A program made the position numbers and the translations under genes. The notes under the pieces were generated by a model. That model worked only from the letters and a program-made list of their open reading frames with translations, searched no databases and was not told the origin of the DNA. Of a DNA stretch of 34,744 bases, positions 26,489-33,962 are shown piece after piece. Origin of the DNA: a virus. Location of the stretch: positions 1 through 34,744 of IMG/VR virus record IMGVR_UViG_3300032308_002617; one strand, 5' to 3'. Position 1 is the stretch's first letter. Each line of letters begins with the position of its first letter.

Positions 26489-27154
26489 CTATTTATCTAA
26501 ACTTTTTAAAGTTATGTTACCTTTATTACTTATTTTACAGTATGTAACTGGTAGATCACACTGAGAACCTAAATTAACACATTCTATTCCATTGACGTTC
26601 TTATGCTCTGGCATGTGAGTATGTCCAAAAACAACAACATGACAATCTAAAAATTTTCCGTGATTAGCTACTCTTTCCATAACTTTATCAGCAGATGATC
26701 TCCAAGTTTTAATTTTCTTTTTTAATTTTCTTGTAAACTTTTGGGTCTTATCTATTTTTTGTAAAAAATAATAAATTCCAGATGCGATTTCAGTTAACAA
26801 TGGTCTTAATTGAATTATATAATCCCATCTATCCCCATGAACAAAGTAAAACTTTTTACCACCAATTGTTTCAATATGTTCTAATTTAAAATCAAAACCA
26901 AGCAAAGCACTTACGGTTTCCAAACTTTTATCGTGATTTCCTTTAATAAAAATACATTCTTTGGTTTTAGAAATTTTTCTCAATGCAGATAAAACTTTCC
27001 ATTGTTTTTTACAAAGTCTATGAATGTTGAAAGAATCTAAAAGATCACCACAAATTATAAGTTTGTCGTACTCGCAATCTTCTAATATTTTTAATGTCAA
27101 TTCTGCCTGACATATTGGACTTCCTAAATGAATATCTGATAAACAGAGAATCAT
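26489..27154 (-). CDS. Metallophosphoesterase (calcineurin-like)
   Basis: 221 aa with the full motif set of the fold: LSDIHLG (Asp7, His9), CGDLLD (Asp37), IKGNHD (Asn73, His74), FVHGDR (His106) and VFGHTHMP (His178, His180). The order and spacing, and the start LCLSDIHLGS, resemble UDP-2,3-diacylglucosamine pyrophosphatase-like and other small phosphoesterases. Between His106 and the last motif lies a basic insert (KTQKFTRKLKKKIKTWRSSA) as in LpxH-type caps. Substrate unknown. Eleven nt downstream of the fibre gene. Confidence 0.85.
   Translation of the reverse strand: MILCLSDIHLGSPICQAELTLKILEDCEYDKLIICGDLLDSFNIHRLCKKQWKVLSALRKISKTKECIFIKGNHDKSLETVSALLGFDFKLEHIETIGGKKFYFVHGDRWDYIIQLRPLLTEIASGIYYFLQKIDKTQKFTRKLKKKIKTWRSSADKVMERVANHGKFLDCHVVVFGHTHMPEHKNVNGIECVNLGSQCDLPVTYCKISNKGNITLKSLDK
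26490..26497 (-). promoter_or_regulatory. TAAATA box before 26480 gene
   Basis: GATAAATA on the minus strand, 9 nt before the ATG at 26480, overlapping the stop of the upstream phosphoesterase gene. Confidence 0.45.
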
Positions 27155-27165
27155 AAAAAGGTAAA

Positions 27166-28830
27166 TTATCTACTAATCTCTTCCCAATCCATGGATGCCC
27201 ACATTCCAGTTGTACTACTGGAACTATTAATAGCCGCAACTAATGTGAGTTCGTAAGGAGTGCTGGTAAAATAATTTCTTTCCAGTTGAAATTTAAAGAG
27301 AGCTTCTTTTAGAATATCAACATTAGGAGAGTTTGGATTATTGGAACTCACATACCCACTAGCTAAAATTCTTCCTCCTGCAAAACTGTCACCAGTAATA
27401 TTATATTGCACTGCACTATCTGCACCAGCACTCAACCACTGTCCACCTGTTGTTGTTCCAAATGCTCTAACTTGCCAATTGTAATTTTTATTATTCCCAT
27501 CCCCTAAAATGGATAATGCTGTCAATATAACAATAGCATCCAATCTATCTGTTCTTAATTTAATTGAAATGATAGGATAATATGTATTTGCAGCATCAAA
27601 GGTTATTGGATCATTAATTGGTATAGATACTGCTTGTTGTAATCCACGAAGTTCATAACCACCTTCTGAAATTACAGTAGAACATACTTGTTTTAATGTT
27701 TTAGTACCTCCTGTTGTAGTTCCTTTATTAACAATCTCATATCTCAGAGGCAAGGAAGCTGTGGTGATATAAGTTGAAGCAATTCTGTTAGCATGGTGAA
27801 ATGAATGACAAACAATAAATTTACCATCGATAACAAACCCAGTTCTTACTGTTCCTAAACCAAGCCATTCAATATCTGCCCATAAAATTTGTGCTTTTGT
27901 AATATCTAAAGTAAAACCAGAAGGTCCAGTTCCATCTAATCTGTCACCATTCCAAGCTGATTTAGGTACTATAGTTTCTGAAGAAGGAGAACCATTAACT
28001 AAAGTTCTTTCAACAAAACTCATTACACCATCATCTAGTTGAAAATAGATACCATTATCTTGTCCAAAATAACCTACTCTTTGTCTTAAATTATTTGTAG
28101 AAGGAGCCATGACAAAGGTGTTCATGACTAATAACGACTTGCCGGGTTGATAGGAAAACACTTTTGTTGTTTCTCTTATTGCACTAGCCCCTGACGTATT
28201 GGTGACATTTAACTCCATTAATCCCTGTAATGCGTTGAATGAAACCGAACCATCATTTGCTGATAATGTAGACCATAAATTATTATCTCTATAACGATGT
28301 GAAGAATCAAATAAAGTCATGGGAGAAGATGTTCTTAATCTTCCAAAGGCATCAAGTTGAGTAGGTTCTTGGGATGTAGTAATTTGTGTAACGGGATTTA
28401 AAACAGTAACTGAACCAGAAATAGGTAAAGTTTGAATTGTACTAATTGCTACTGTGTTTGTTATATTAACATTTAAAGATGATGTCGATTGTGTTACTGT
28501 AGCAAAATTGCTATTTTTATCACCAATCGTTATGTTATCGTCTTTTGACTCCAAATCTTGTGAAATAACTCGTAGTGCATTTAAACCTCCCCCTGCATCA
28601 ACAACATCTGCTTTTCTATTTGAGTCTCCGTCTTTTAGTTCTACAGATCCGATGTTTAAATTTCCAGAAGAAAGAGATACATTGAATTGGTCAAAATTTG
28701 TAATGTAAGATGCCTGTGCAAACAGTTCTCTGTTTGCACTGTTTTGTACATGAACCCAAGAATTATTGTATCCGACATTCGAATTATAAGGAACTACAGA
28801 GAGTTGATTGGTTAGCGTATAGTATGCCAT
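27166..28830 (-). CDS. Long fibre/appendage protein
   Basis: 554 aa from ATG at 28830 (MAYYTLTNQLSVVPYNSNVG); a TTG one codon earlier is less likely. Residues 1-50 are the module shared with the 24733 protein. About 80-180 are Ser/Thr/Val-rich strands, followed by a large globular beta domain with FDSSHRYRDNNLWSTL, TFVMAPSTNNLRQRVGYFGQ, then FHHANRIASTYITTASLPLR. The C-terminal third contains ILTALSILGDGNNKNYNWQV and ends TTGMWASMDWEEISR. A structural host-recognition or decoration protein is likely. GATAAGTAT is 7 nt before the ATG. Confidence 0.8.
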   Translation of the reverse strand: MAYYTLTNQLSVVPYNSNVGYNNSWVHVQNSANRELFAQASYITNFDQFNVSLSSGNLNIGSVELKDGDSNRKADVVDAGGGLNALRVISQDLESKDDNITIGDKNSNFATVTQSTSSLNVNITNTVAISTIQTLPISGSVTVLNPVTQITTSQEPTQLDAFGRLRTSSPMTLFDSSHRYRDNNLWSTLSANDGSVSFNALQGLMELNVTNTSGASAIRETTKVFSYQPGKSLLVMNTFVMAPSTNNLRQRVGYFGQDNGIYFQLDDGVMSFVERTLVNGSPSSETIVPKSAWNGDRLDGTGPSGFTLDITKAQILWADIEWLGLGTVRTGFVIDGKFIVCHSFHHANRIASTYITTASLPLRYEIVNKGTTTGGTKTLKQVCSTVISEGGYELRGLQQAVSIPINDPITFDAANTYYPIISIKLRTDRLDAIVILTALSILGDGNNKNYNWQVRAFGTTTGGQWLSAGADSAVQYNITGDSFAGGRILASGYVSSNNPNSPNVDILKEALFKFQLERNYFTSTPYELTLVAAINSSSSTTGMWASMDWEEISR

Positions 28831-28850
28831 CAATCATACTTATCAATAAC

Positions 28851-29054
28851 CTATTCTTTAATTGCAACAATTAATTCTTTCCAAGATAAAAATTTTTCTG
28901 GAACTTCCGGAACTTCCCAACCAAAAAACCAAAATTTTTCTTTTCTATATTGAGCAATTTCAAAAATTGCTTTTCCGTCTTTATCTTTTTCAGGGAATTC
29001 TATCAAATAAAGATATTCATCCTTTAATATTGGGTTATCGATGCGTAATGACAT
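28851..29054 (-). CDS. Small uncharacterised protein overlapping guaC
   Basis: 67 aa from the ATG at 29054 (MSLRIDNPILKDEYLYLIEF), which lies 20 nt inside the 3' end of guaC in another frame; an upstream ATG at 29096 would overlap further. Mixed charged/aromatic protein with KFWFFGWEVPEVPEKFLSWK near the end. No family recognised. Probably co-transcribed with guaC. Confidence 0.62.
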   Translation of the reverse strand: MSLRIDNPILKDEYLYLIEFPEKDKDGKAIFEIAQYRKEKFWFFGWEVPEVPEKFLSWKELIVAIKE

Positions 29055-29976
29055 AATCAGTATTATTAAAAATTTTAAGATTTGTACCTCCCGCATAACT
29101 TATAGAACTTTGCAATGCTTGAGTTATTTGTTCTAATCTTTCTTCTAAAGTATCTGCTAATTCTAATTCCAACAAAGTTCCTTCGATATGATTTTTATGT
29201 CCTTTATTATGTGAACTGGCAGAGCCGTAATAAACTTTTCTTCCGTTTACAGTTGGTGCAGGAGAATCGGAACAAGAGGCAAACATAGAACCTGCCATAA
29301 TCCAATTTGTTCCAGCCACTAGAGCTTTTGCAATGTCTCCATAATGGTTTACTCCTCCGTCTGCAAATAAAGGAGTATTTGCAATTTCCGAACATTCTTG
29401 AAGAGCCGTGAACATTGGAACATGAAAACCTGTTTGAAAACGGGTCGTACAAGCCTTACCGGGTCCAATTCCAATACGAATCCCATTTGCGCCATAATCT
29501 TCCAAAAATTTTACGCCATCCTTTGTAGTGACATTTCCAGCAATAATAAAAGTATTGGGAAAAAGCGATTTAATTTGCGAAAGTCTTTGTTTGACTTTGA
29601 TGTGGTGACCGTGAGCGACATCAATTGTGATAAAATCGACATACCACCCATTTTCATAAATTTCTTGCAATTCTTTTAAAGAATCTTCATTTACTCCGGT
29701 AGAAATGCTGACAAATTTAAATTTTTGTTCATTGGCATTTTTGACAAAAGGAACTGTGATATTATCAAATCGGTGCATGATATAAAAATAGTTATTGTCG
29801 GAGAGCCATTTGGCCCAACTTTCATCAATCACAGTTTTCATGTTGGAAGGAACAATAGGAATTTTAAATTTAAAATTTCCCAATTGTAAAGATGTATCTG
29901 CCTTTTTTCTGGTTTGCAATTCCGAGTATCGGGGTACTAAAAATACATCATTATAATTCAGAGCAACTTTATTCAT
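29035..29976 (-). CDS. guaC: GMP reductase (GuaC)
   Basis: 313 aa, TIM-barrel without CBS domains, as for GMP reductase rather than IMP dehydrogenase. Motifs: LNYNDVFLVPRYSEL at the N terminus, TIDVAHGHH, GNVTTKDG, GIGPGKACTTR with catalytic Cys176, FADGGVNHYGDIAKAL (phosphate loop), KVYYGSASSHNKG and the C-terminal LQSSISYAGGTNLK, which matches the Bacillus-type GuaC ending. The reaction is GMP + NADPH to IMP + NH3. With PurA (2485) it would send guanine nucleotides to adenine nucleotides. A sigma70-like promoter is at 29986-30013. Confidence 0.9.
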   Translation of the reverse strand: MNKVALNYNDVFLVPRYSELQTRKKADTSLQLGNFKFKIPIVPSNMKTVIDESWAKWLSDNNYFYIMHRFDNITVPFVKNANEQKFKFVSISTGVNEDSLKELQEIYENGWYVDFITIDVAHGHHIKVKQRLSQIKSLFPNTFIIAGNVTTKDGVKFLEDYGANGIRIGIGPGKACTTRFQTGFHVPMFTALQECSEIANTPLFADGGVNHYGDIAKALVAGTNWIMAGSMFASCSDSPAPTVNGRKVYYGSASSHNKGHKNHIEGTLLELELADTLEERLEQITQALQSSISYAGGTNLKIFNNTDYVITHR

Positions 29977-29985
29977 ATCCGTTAT

Positions 29986-30013
29986 ATAATAGCAGATACT
30001 TTCCGAAAATCAA
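29986..30013 (-). promoter_or_regulatory. Sigma70-like promoter of guaC
   Basis: Minus strand: TTGATT, 16-nt spacer, TATTAT, then 9 nt to the guaC ATG. It partly overlaps the 3' end of the 30010 gene. Supports early expression of guaC. Confidence 0.5.
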
Positions 30014-30213
30014 TCTTCATTTTTATATTTTTTTACAATTTGCAATTCAAAAAATTTGTCGTATTTGTATTTTCCTTCAATTACCTTTGCCAAATACTTT
30101 TCTTTATTAAAAGAAAATTTGATCAAATCTCCCATACGAACATCCACATCCAAAGATTCATTAAGGTCGATATAAAAGCAATCGTCTTCTTTAAAAATTA
30201 AATTATCAAACAT
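30010..30213 (-). CDS. Small beta-barrel-like protein
   Basis: 67 aa: MFDNLIFKEDDCFYIDLNES, then VRMGDLIKFSFNKEKYLAKV, then ELQIVKKYKNED. The strand pattern with GDLIKF...KYLAKVIEGKY suggests a small OB or SH3-like barrel; no family named. Two nt downstream of the membrane protein gene at 30216, so the two are co-expressed. Confidence 0.62.
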   Translation of the reverse strand: MFDNLIFKEDDCFYIDLNESLDVDVRMGDLIKFSFNKEKYLAKVIEGKYKYDKFFELQIVKKYKNED

Positions 30214-30215
30214 TT

Positions 30216-30434
30216 TTAATCACTACATTTTTCAATAATTTTGAAATGTTCCGCTAACTTGCATAATGAATATATTACAGTATGATACAACAAAATTCCC
30301 AAAAAGGAAGACAAAAACATAAAAAGAAACAAAAATAAAAAACTGGAGGTCGATGTCATTGCTCCGATAAAAAAAGCGGAAGCTCCAGAAAACATTCCTA
30401 TAGATAATAGTGTCGATGTAATATCAGTTAACAT
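30216..30434 (-). CDS. Small two-TM membrane protein
   Basis: 72 aa, very hydrophobic: segments at residues 8-28 (LLSIGMFSGASAFFIGAMTS) and 31-58 (FLFLFLFMFLSSFLGILLYH), then a polar tail LAEHFKIIEKCSD. Topology and size are compatible with a holin-like protein, but no lysis gene is adjacent and the call is open. Divergent from the nucleotidyltransferase gene at 30489. Confidence 0.62.
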   Translation of the reverse strand: MLTDITSTLLSIGMFSGASAFFIGAMTSTSSFLFLFLFMFLSSFLGILLYHTVIYSLCKLAEHFKIIEKCSD

Positions 30435-30488
30435 TGATATTAAGTAATTATTCTTTTGAATTCCTTTTTTCGCAAATAAGTATAAACA

Positions 30489-31169
30489 ATGAACAATTTA
30501 AATCCCAAAGTCTGGAAAGATATGAACCGTCTCCACGAAGAAATTCGGGAAAAATTGTTACAAATCGCCAAAATTTTTCTCAAAGATATTGAAACTCCGA
30601 TAAGACTAAAACAAGTACTGTTCACCGGATCTTTGGCATCTTACCAATGGCGACCCACCAGCGATTTCGATTTACATCTGGTGGTGGATGTCCTTGATGA
30701 AGAATGTTTGGATACTGTCGAGGACTATTTTGAAAGCAAAAGCAAAATCTTCAATACAGATCACGAGATTTTTATCAAAGGTTACAAAGTAGAAGTGAAT
30801 ATAAAAACAAAAGAATCTATTTTGGAAGGAAAAGGCATTTATGATCTTTTGGAAAAAAAATGGATCCAGTTTCCCCAAAAACCGGATCGAATGATGGAAG
30901 ATCCTCAGGTGTTGAAAATTGTCGAAAAAATAAAACAGGAAATTGCTGCAGCAGTTAACAACAATGCGGGTATTGAAACTTTAAAAGATATCCGCAATAA
31001 AATCAAAACTTTGAGAGCCGAAGGTTTGAAGGAGGATGGAGAATATTCGGTGGGAAATTTGGTCTTTAAAAAATTAAGACATGACCAAGCAATCAAAAAA
31101 CTTTACGACTATAAAAAAGAAGTTTTGAATAAATCTTTGTCTTTGGAAAGTTTCAAGTTCCGTAGGTAA
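30489..31169 (+). CDS. Nucleotidyltransferase (Pol beta superfamily)
   Basis: 226 aa. VLFTGSLASYQWRPTSDFDLHLVVD has the signature GS(x9)SDxD: Gly47-Ser48, Asp59, Asp61; the third carboxylate may be Glu102 in YKVEVNI. The C-terminal half is helical (KIVEKIKQEIAAAVNNNAGI, then KDIRNKIKTLRAEG) and may bind the substrate. Families with this core transfer NMPs to RNA, proteins or antibiotics; the substrate here is unknown. AATAAGTAT is 6 nt before the ATG, so it may be late. The 3' end overlaps a minus-strand gene by 17 nt. Confidence 0.8.
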   Translation: MNNLNPKVWKDMNRLHEEIREKLLQIAKIFLKDIETPIRLKQVLFTGSLASYQWRPTSDFDLHLVVDVLDEECLDTVEDYFESKSKIFNTDHEIFIKGYKVEVNIKTKESILEGKGIYDLLEKKWIQFPQKPDRMMEDPQVLKIVEKIKQEIAAAVNNNAGIETLKDIRNKIKTLRAEGLKEDGEYSVGNLVFKKLRHDQAIKKLYDYKKEVLNKSLSLESFKFRR

Positions 31170-31293
31170 AACGAATTTTGTTTTTTATTTTTTGGGAAGG
31201 TTTTTCCTTCTTTGCCCATTTGATATTGTCAAAATTGTTTTTGAATTTTTTACTGAAACAATGTCGGGGTTTGTCACCTTTACCTGCACTCAT
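31153..31293 (-). CDS. GKGDKPRxCFSKxFxxNxDxIxW phage protein
   Basis: 46 aa: MSAGKGDKPRHCFSKKFKNN, then FDNIKWAKKEKPSQKIKN. The opening (GKGDKxRxCxSxxFxxNxDxIxW) is a pattern I recall from many phage genomes as a small conserved protein without known function. Very basic. GTAAATTTATC lies upstream of the ATG as a degenerate box. Convergent with the nucleotidyltransferase gene, overlapping its last 17 nt. Confidence 0.72.
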   Translation of the reverse strand: MSAGKGDKPRHCFSKKFKNNFDNIKWAKKEKPSQKIKNKIRFTYGT

Positions 31294-31323
31294 TTGATAA
31301 ATTTACCTTATCGGTAAAAAATA

Positions 31324-31809
31324 TCAAGAAAAACTTATTTCCGATTGTTGGGGGATAACTTGCCATTTTCCGTCAATTTGCTTTATCGACAACTCTATGG
31401 AAGTAGGATAAAGGGAATATGCTTGTTTTAAAGCTACCCCAGTTGTTTTGAAATCGGAAGCATCCACCCCTTCGGAAAAATCCACCAAAGTTTTCGGGCC
31501 GGAAAAATCCTCTTCGTTGTAATCGTCTTCGATAACAATACGGAAAGGCATAATCTTTTTGGGATGGACGAGAAAATCTTTTATGCCCCACTTGCGGAAA
31601 TCAAATTCTATTTCATAGATCAGAGTCAGCTTATCAGATTCAATTCCCAAAGAATAACTATCCGGATCGACATTATCAACCATGATATCTTCAATTTCCG
31701 CAATAAAACGATTGTCTTCAACTTTGTCAGTGTATTCTTCTTGATATAGTTTGACAGGTTTGACCTTGGCATACATTTGTTCCAAAAGTATATGATCTTT
31801 GTTTTTCAT
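31324..31809 (-). CDS. Leader-bearing protein (KDQ class)
   Basis: 161 aa starting MKNKDHILLEQMYAKVKPVK (LLE at 8-10). The rest is an acidic, beta-rich domain (DRFIAEIEDIMVDNVDPDS then LTLIYEIEFDFRKWGIKDFL and SIELSIKQIDGKWQVIPQ), with no family I can name. GGTAAATA at 31816-31823 lies 6 nt before the ATG and overlaps the stop of the neighbouring 53-aa gene. Probably virion-associated by virtue of the leader (inferred). Confidence 0.78.
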   Translation of the reverse strand: MKNKDHILLEQMYAKVKPVKLYQEEYTDKVEDNRFIAEIEDIMVDNVDPDSYSLGIESDKLTLIYEIEFDFRKWGIKDFLVHPKKIMPFRIVIEDDYNEEDFSGPKTLVDFSEGVDASDFKTTGVALKQAYSLYPTSIELSIKQIDGKWQVIPQQSEISFS

Positions 31810-31815
31810 TTTTAA

Positions 31816-31823
31816 TATTTACC
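31816..31823 (-). promoter_or_regulatory. TAAATA box before 31809 gene
   Basis: GGTAAATA on the minus strand, overlapping the upstream stop codon and 6 nt before the ATG at 31809. Same class as the others. Confidence 0.45.
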
Positions 31824-31980
31824 CTTCTCCTCCTCCATCTCCACTTGCTGTGGAATCAAAATATGGATAACCGGCACCCCACCAGAATCCTCCTTGAACT
31901 TTTTGAGAACGAGTATTCTTTTTTCTTTTTTTAGTTTTCTTTTTCTTTTTTTCCAAAAGATATTGTTTGAATGAAATCAT
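31819..31980 (-). CDS. Leader-bearing basic/Gly-rich peptide
   Basis: 53 aa: MISFKQYLLEKKKKKTKKRK, then KNTRSQKVQGGFWWGAGYPY and a Gly-rich acidic end. The leader ISFKQYLLE is the one most like T4 capsid-targeting sequences (MKTYQEFIAE type), with LLE before a run of Lys. Cleavage there would leave a poly-Lys peptide suited to DNA binding. GATAAATA at 31989-31996 lies 8 nt before the ATG. Family not recognised. Confidence 0.72.
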   Translation of the reverse strand: MISFKQYLLEKKKKKTKKRKKNTRSQKVQGGFWWGAGYPYFDSTASGDGGGEG

Positions 31981-32385
31981 CTAATATTTATTTATCTGCA
32001 AATGCGGAAACAAATCTTTGACGGCTTTGGACAAGGTATATTTTTCCAACTTTTTAAAAGGAACCCATTTGTAATCAATATGTTCAGAAGAAAGTTTTGG
32101 TTTAAATTCGGAAGAAATTTGCATAATAAAAGAATAACACCAAGCATCGTTTTCTATTTTTTTATAGTGAACAAAATCAACAATTGTTCCATCCGGTAAA
32201 AAACCAATTTCTTCCTTGGTTTCCCTCTTCGCCGTTTCCAAAGGCGTTTCTCCCTTTTCTCTGTGACCTCCCACCAAGCTCCATTTCTTATTCGGTTTTT
32301 GCAGCATCAATATTCTTTTATTCGGTGTGATAAACAAAAATCCCGCCCCTTCATAATCTTTAGTGGAAAATTGAGAAAAATTCAT
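31981..32385 (-). CDS. Nudix hydrolase
   Basis: 134 aa with a complete Nudix box from Gly40 to Phe62: G-x5-E-x7-REx2EE-x-GF (GHREKGETPLETAKRETKEE, then IGF). The N terminus MNFSQFSTKDYEGAGFLFIT leads into the first strand. Nudix enzymes hydrolyse nucleoside diphosphates linked to another group (mutagenic dNTPs, NADH, ADP-ribose, capped RNA). The substrate cannot be told. GCTAAATAAT precedes the ATG. Confidence 0.88.
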   Translation of the reverse strand: MNFSQFSTKDYEGAGFLFITPNKRILMLQKPNKKWSLVGGHREKGETPLETAKRETKEEIGFLPDGTIVDFVHYKKIENDAWCYSFIMQISSEFKPKLSSEHIDYKWVPFKKLEKYTLSKAVKDLFPHLQINKY

Positions 32386-32402
32386 TTTATTATTTAGCCA
32401 AT

Positions 32403-32430
32403 TTGACTTTTTTAAAAACTATCATAATAT
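32403..32430 (+). promoter_or_regulatory. Sigma70-like promoter before NUMOD4-HNH gene
   Basis: TTGACT, 16-nt spacer, TAATAT, then 8 nt to the ATG at 32439, leaving almost no leader. Confidence 0.5.
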
Positions 32431-32438
32431 AATAAACT

Positions 32439-33107
32439 ATGAGCTATAACGAAAATCTGAACAATAACGAAGAAATCTGGAAACCTGTATATTTGGAAGA
32501 ATTTAAACATATATACGAAGTATCCAACAAAGGAAGAGTCCGCAAGGGAAATTTTATCAGAAAAGAAGTTCTGGATAAAAAAAAGTACAAAGTAGTAAAC
32601 TTGTATAATGGCAAATATGTAAAAAATATGAAAATTCATCGTTTGGTCAAATTCAGTTTTGAACCAGTAGAAAATCCGGAAAATTATCAAATCCATCATC
32701 GGGATGGTCAAAGACAAAACAATAATTTGTACAATTTGCAACAATTGACCCATAAAGAACACCTAGAATTGGAAATGAAAAAAGGAAACAATAGAGCAGG
32801 GATGTGTGGTAAAAAAAGTCTAAGATTCATGGGTATTATAGGTAAATTTGACAAGCAAGGATATTTGATCAATTTTTACGAAGGATTATACGATTTGGAA
32901 AGCAATGGATATTATGGAAGATCGGTGTATGATGTTATCAACAAAAGAAAAAAATCTCATCGCGGATTTTTCTGGAAAAGGTTTCCCAAAAAACATAAAC
33001 CGATAATTGGAAACCAATATGATATGAATGATCCTATGTTTGAAAAAACTATCAAGAAAAATAAAAAGAAGCCGGAAAAAATCGTTCAGTTAGCTTTCAA
33101 GTTTTAA
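32439..33107 (+). CDS. NUMOD4-HNH homing endonuclease
   Basis: 222 aa. N-terminal NUMOD4 motif EIWKPVYLEEFKHIYEVSNK followed by GRVR, then the HNH core YQIHHRDGQRQNNNLYNLQQ and LTHKEHLELEM (HH, N, H). The C-terminal part (SNGYYGRSVYDVINKRKKSH, then RGFFWKRF) is a NUMOD-type DNA-binding module that reads specific bases. Typical free-standing phage homing endonuclease. It is transcribed from its own promoter and followed at once by direct repeats and another HNH gene. Confidence 0.9.
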   Translation: MSYNENLNNNEEIWKPVYLEEFKHIYEVSNKGRVRKGNFIRKEVLDKKKYKVVNLYNGKYVKNMKIHRLVKFSFEPVENPENYQIHHRDGQRQNNNLYNLQQLTHKEHLELEMKKGNNRAGMCGKKSLRFMGIIGKFDKQGYLINFYEGLYDLESNGYYGRSVYDVINKRKKSHRGFFWKRFPKKHKPIIGNQYDMNDPMFEKTIKKNKKKPEKIVQLAFKF

Positions 33108-33109
33108 TA

Positions 33110-33129
33110 AAACCTTTAGGTAAACCTTT
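33110..33129. repeat. 20-bp direct repeat, left copy
   Basis: AAACCTTTAGGTAAACCTTT, present again at 33929-33948. The two copies flank the HNH gene at 33145. The unit is itself one and two-thirds copies of AAACCTTTAGGT. Confidence 0.9.
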
Positions 33130-33144
33130 TAGTATTTTGAAAAA

Positions 33145-33930
33145 ATGCAACAATTAGATTTTTTTGAGATAATTGAGAAGCCGACATTAGTTTGTCCTGT
33201 GTGTGAAAAAATTTTTGAGAAAACTACACACAATAAAATATGTTGTTCAAGAAAATGTATCCAAAAATTCCATAATCAAAAAAGAATATATGGTGTTAAC
33301 AGAATATATGATGAAAAAACAAAAAAAACCAATCTATTATATTACCAAAAAAATAAAGAAATAATACTGAAAAAAAACAAATTAGATTATTTAAAAAATA
33401 AAGAAAAGAGAAACGAACAACAAAAACAATACCGTCTTAAAAATAAAGAAAAGATAAAAGAAAGACAAAAACAGTATCGTCTTAAAAATAAAGAAAAGAG
33501 AAAAAAATACGATCTTATTAATAAAGAAAAAATAAAAGAATGGACAAAACAATATCGCAAAGAAAATAGAAAAAAAATAAACGAACGTAGAAAGAAAAGA
33601 TTGCAAACAGATATTAATTATAAAATTGCAGAATTTTTTAGAACAAGAATTCGAGAAATTTTATTGAATCAAAAAACAATGAAATCAGCTAAAACAGCAA
33701 AGCTTTTAGGTTGTTCTTGGGACGAAGCAAGAATATATATTCAATCTCAATTCAAAGAAGGAATGACATGGGATAATCATGGAATGTATGGATGGCATAT
33801 AGATCATATTATTCCTTGTGCTTCTTTTGATTTGAAAGACCCTGAACAGCAGAAGAAATGTTTCCACTATACCAACCTTCAACCATTGTGGGCACACGAA
33901 AATCTTTCCAAGGGAGCTAAGATAGAGTAA
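33145..33930 (+). CDS. HNH endonuclease with zinc finger and charged repeats
   Basis: 261 aa. An N-terminal zinc-finger region (CPVCEKIF ... CCSRKC) is followed from about residue 65 to 150 by a Lys/Glu/Gln-rich repeat of roughly 15 residues (NKEKxKExQKQYRLK, four to five units), probably a long basic helix. The HNH nuclease comes at the C terminus: WHIDHIIPCASFDLKD, then HYTNLQPLWAHENLSKG. This layout is common in phage HNH proteins. Flanked by a 20-bp direct repeat, so probably a mobile insertion. Confidence 0.88.
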   Translation: MQQLDFFEIIEKPTLVCPVCEKIFEKTTHNKICCSRKCIQKFHNQKRIYGVNRIYDEKTKKTNLLYYQKNKEIILKKNKLDYLKNKEKRNEQQKQYRLKNKEKIKERQKQYRLKNKEKRKKYDLINKEKIKEWTKQYRKENRKKINERRKKRLQTDINYKIAEFFRTRIREILLNQKTMKSAKTAKLLGCSWDEARIYIQSQFKEGMTWDNHGMYGWHIDHIIPCASFDLKDPEQQKKCFHYTNLQPLWAHENLSKGAKIE

Positions 33931-33948
33931 ACCTTTAGGTAAACCTTT
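33929..33948. repeat. 20-bp direct repeat, right copy
   Basis: Exact copy of 33110-33129, starting in the stop codon region of the HNH gene; here the 12-bp unit AAACCTTTAGGT is present twice in full before AAATATT, which leads into the box of the next gene. Confidence 0.9.
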
Positions 33949-33949
33949 A

Positions 33950-33957
33950 GGTAAATA
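33950..33957 (+). promoter_or_regulatory. TAAATA box before GNAT gene
   Basis: GGTAAATA, 5 nt before the ATG at 33963 and merged with the end of the 12-bp repeat. If the HNH gene is an insertion, the GNAT gene kept or regained its promoter through the repeat. Confidence 0.45.
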
Positions 33958-33962
33958 TTTGA

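Noticed and set aside
29035-29976. IMP dehydrogenase
   Set aside because: Length 313 aa without CBS domains, YYGSAS rather than the RGMGS loop, and a GuaC-type C terminus (QSSISYAGG).
33391-33560. CRISPR-like repeat array
   Set aside because: The repeats encode the in-frame KEKxKExQKQYRLK protein repeat and lack unique spacers; no CRISPR array is present in the window.
33391-33606. Phe-rich minus-strand frame
   Set aside because: Antisense to the Lys-rich repeats of the HNH gene, which give long open frames by composition.
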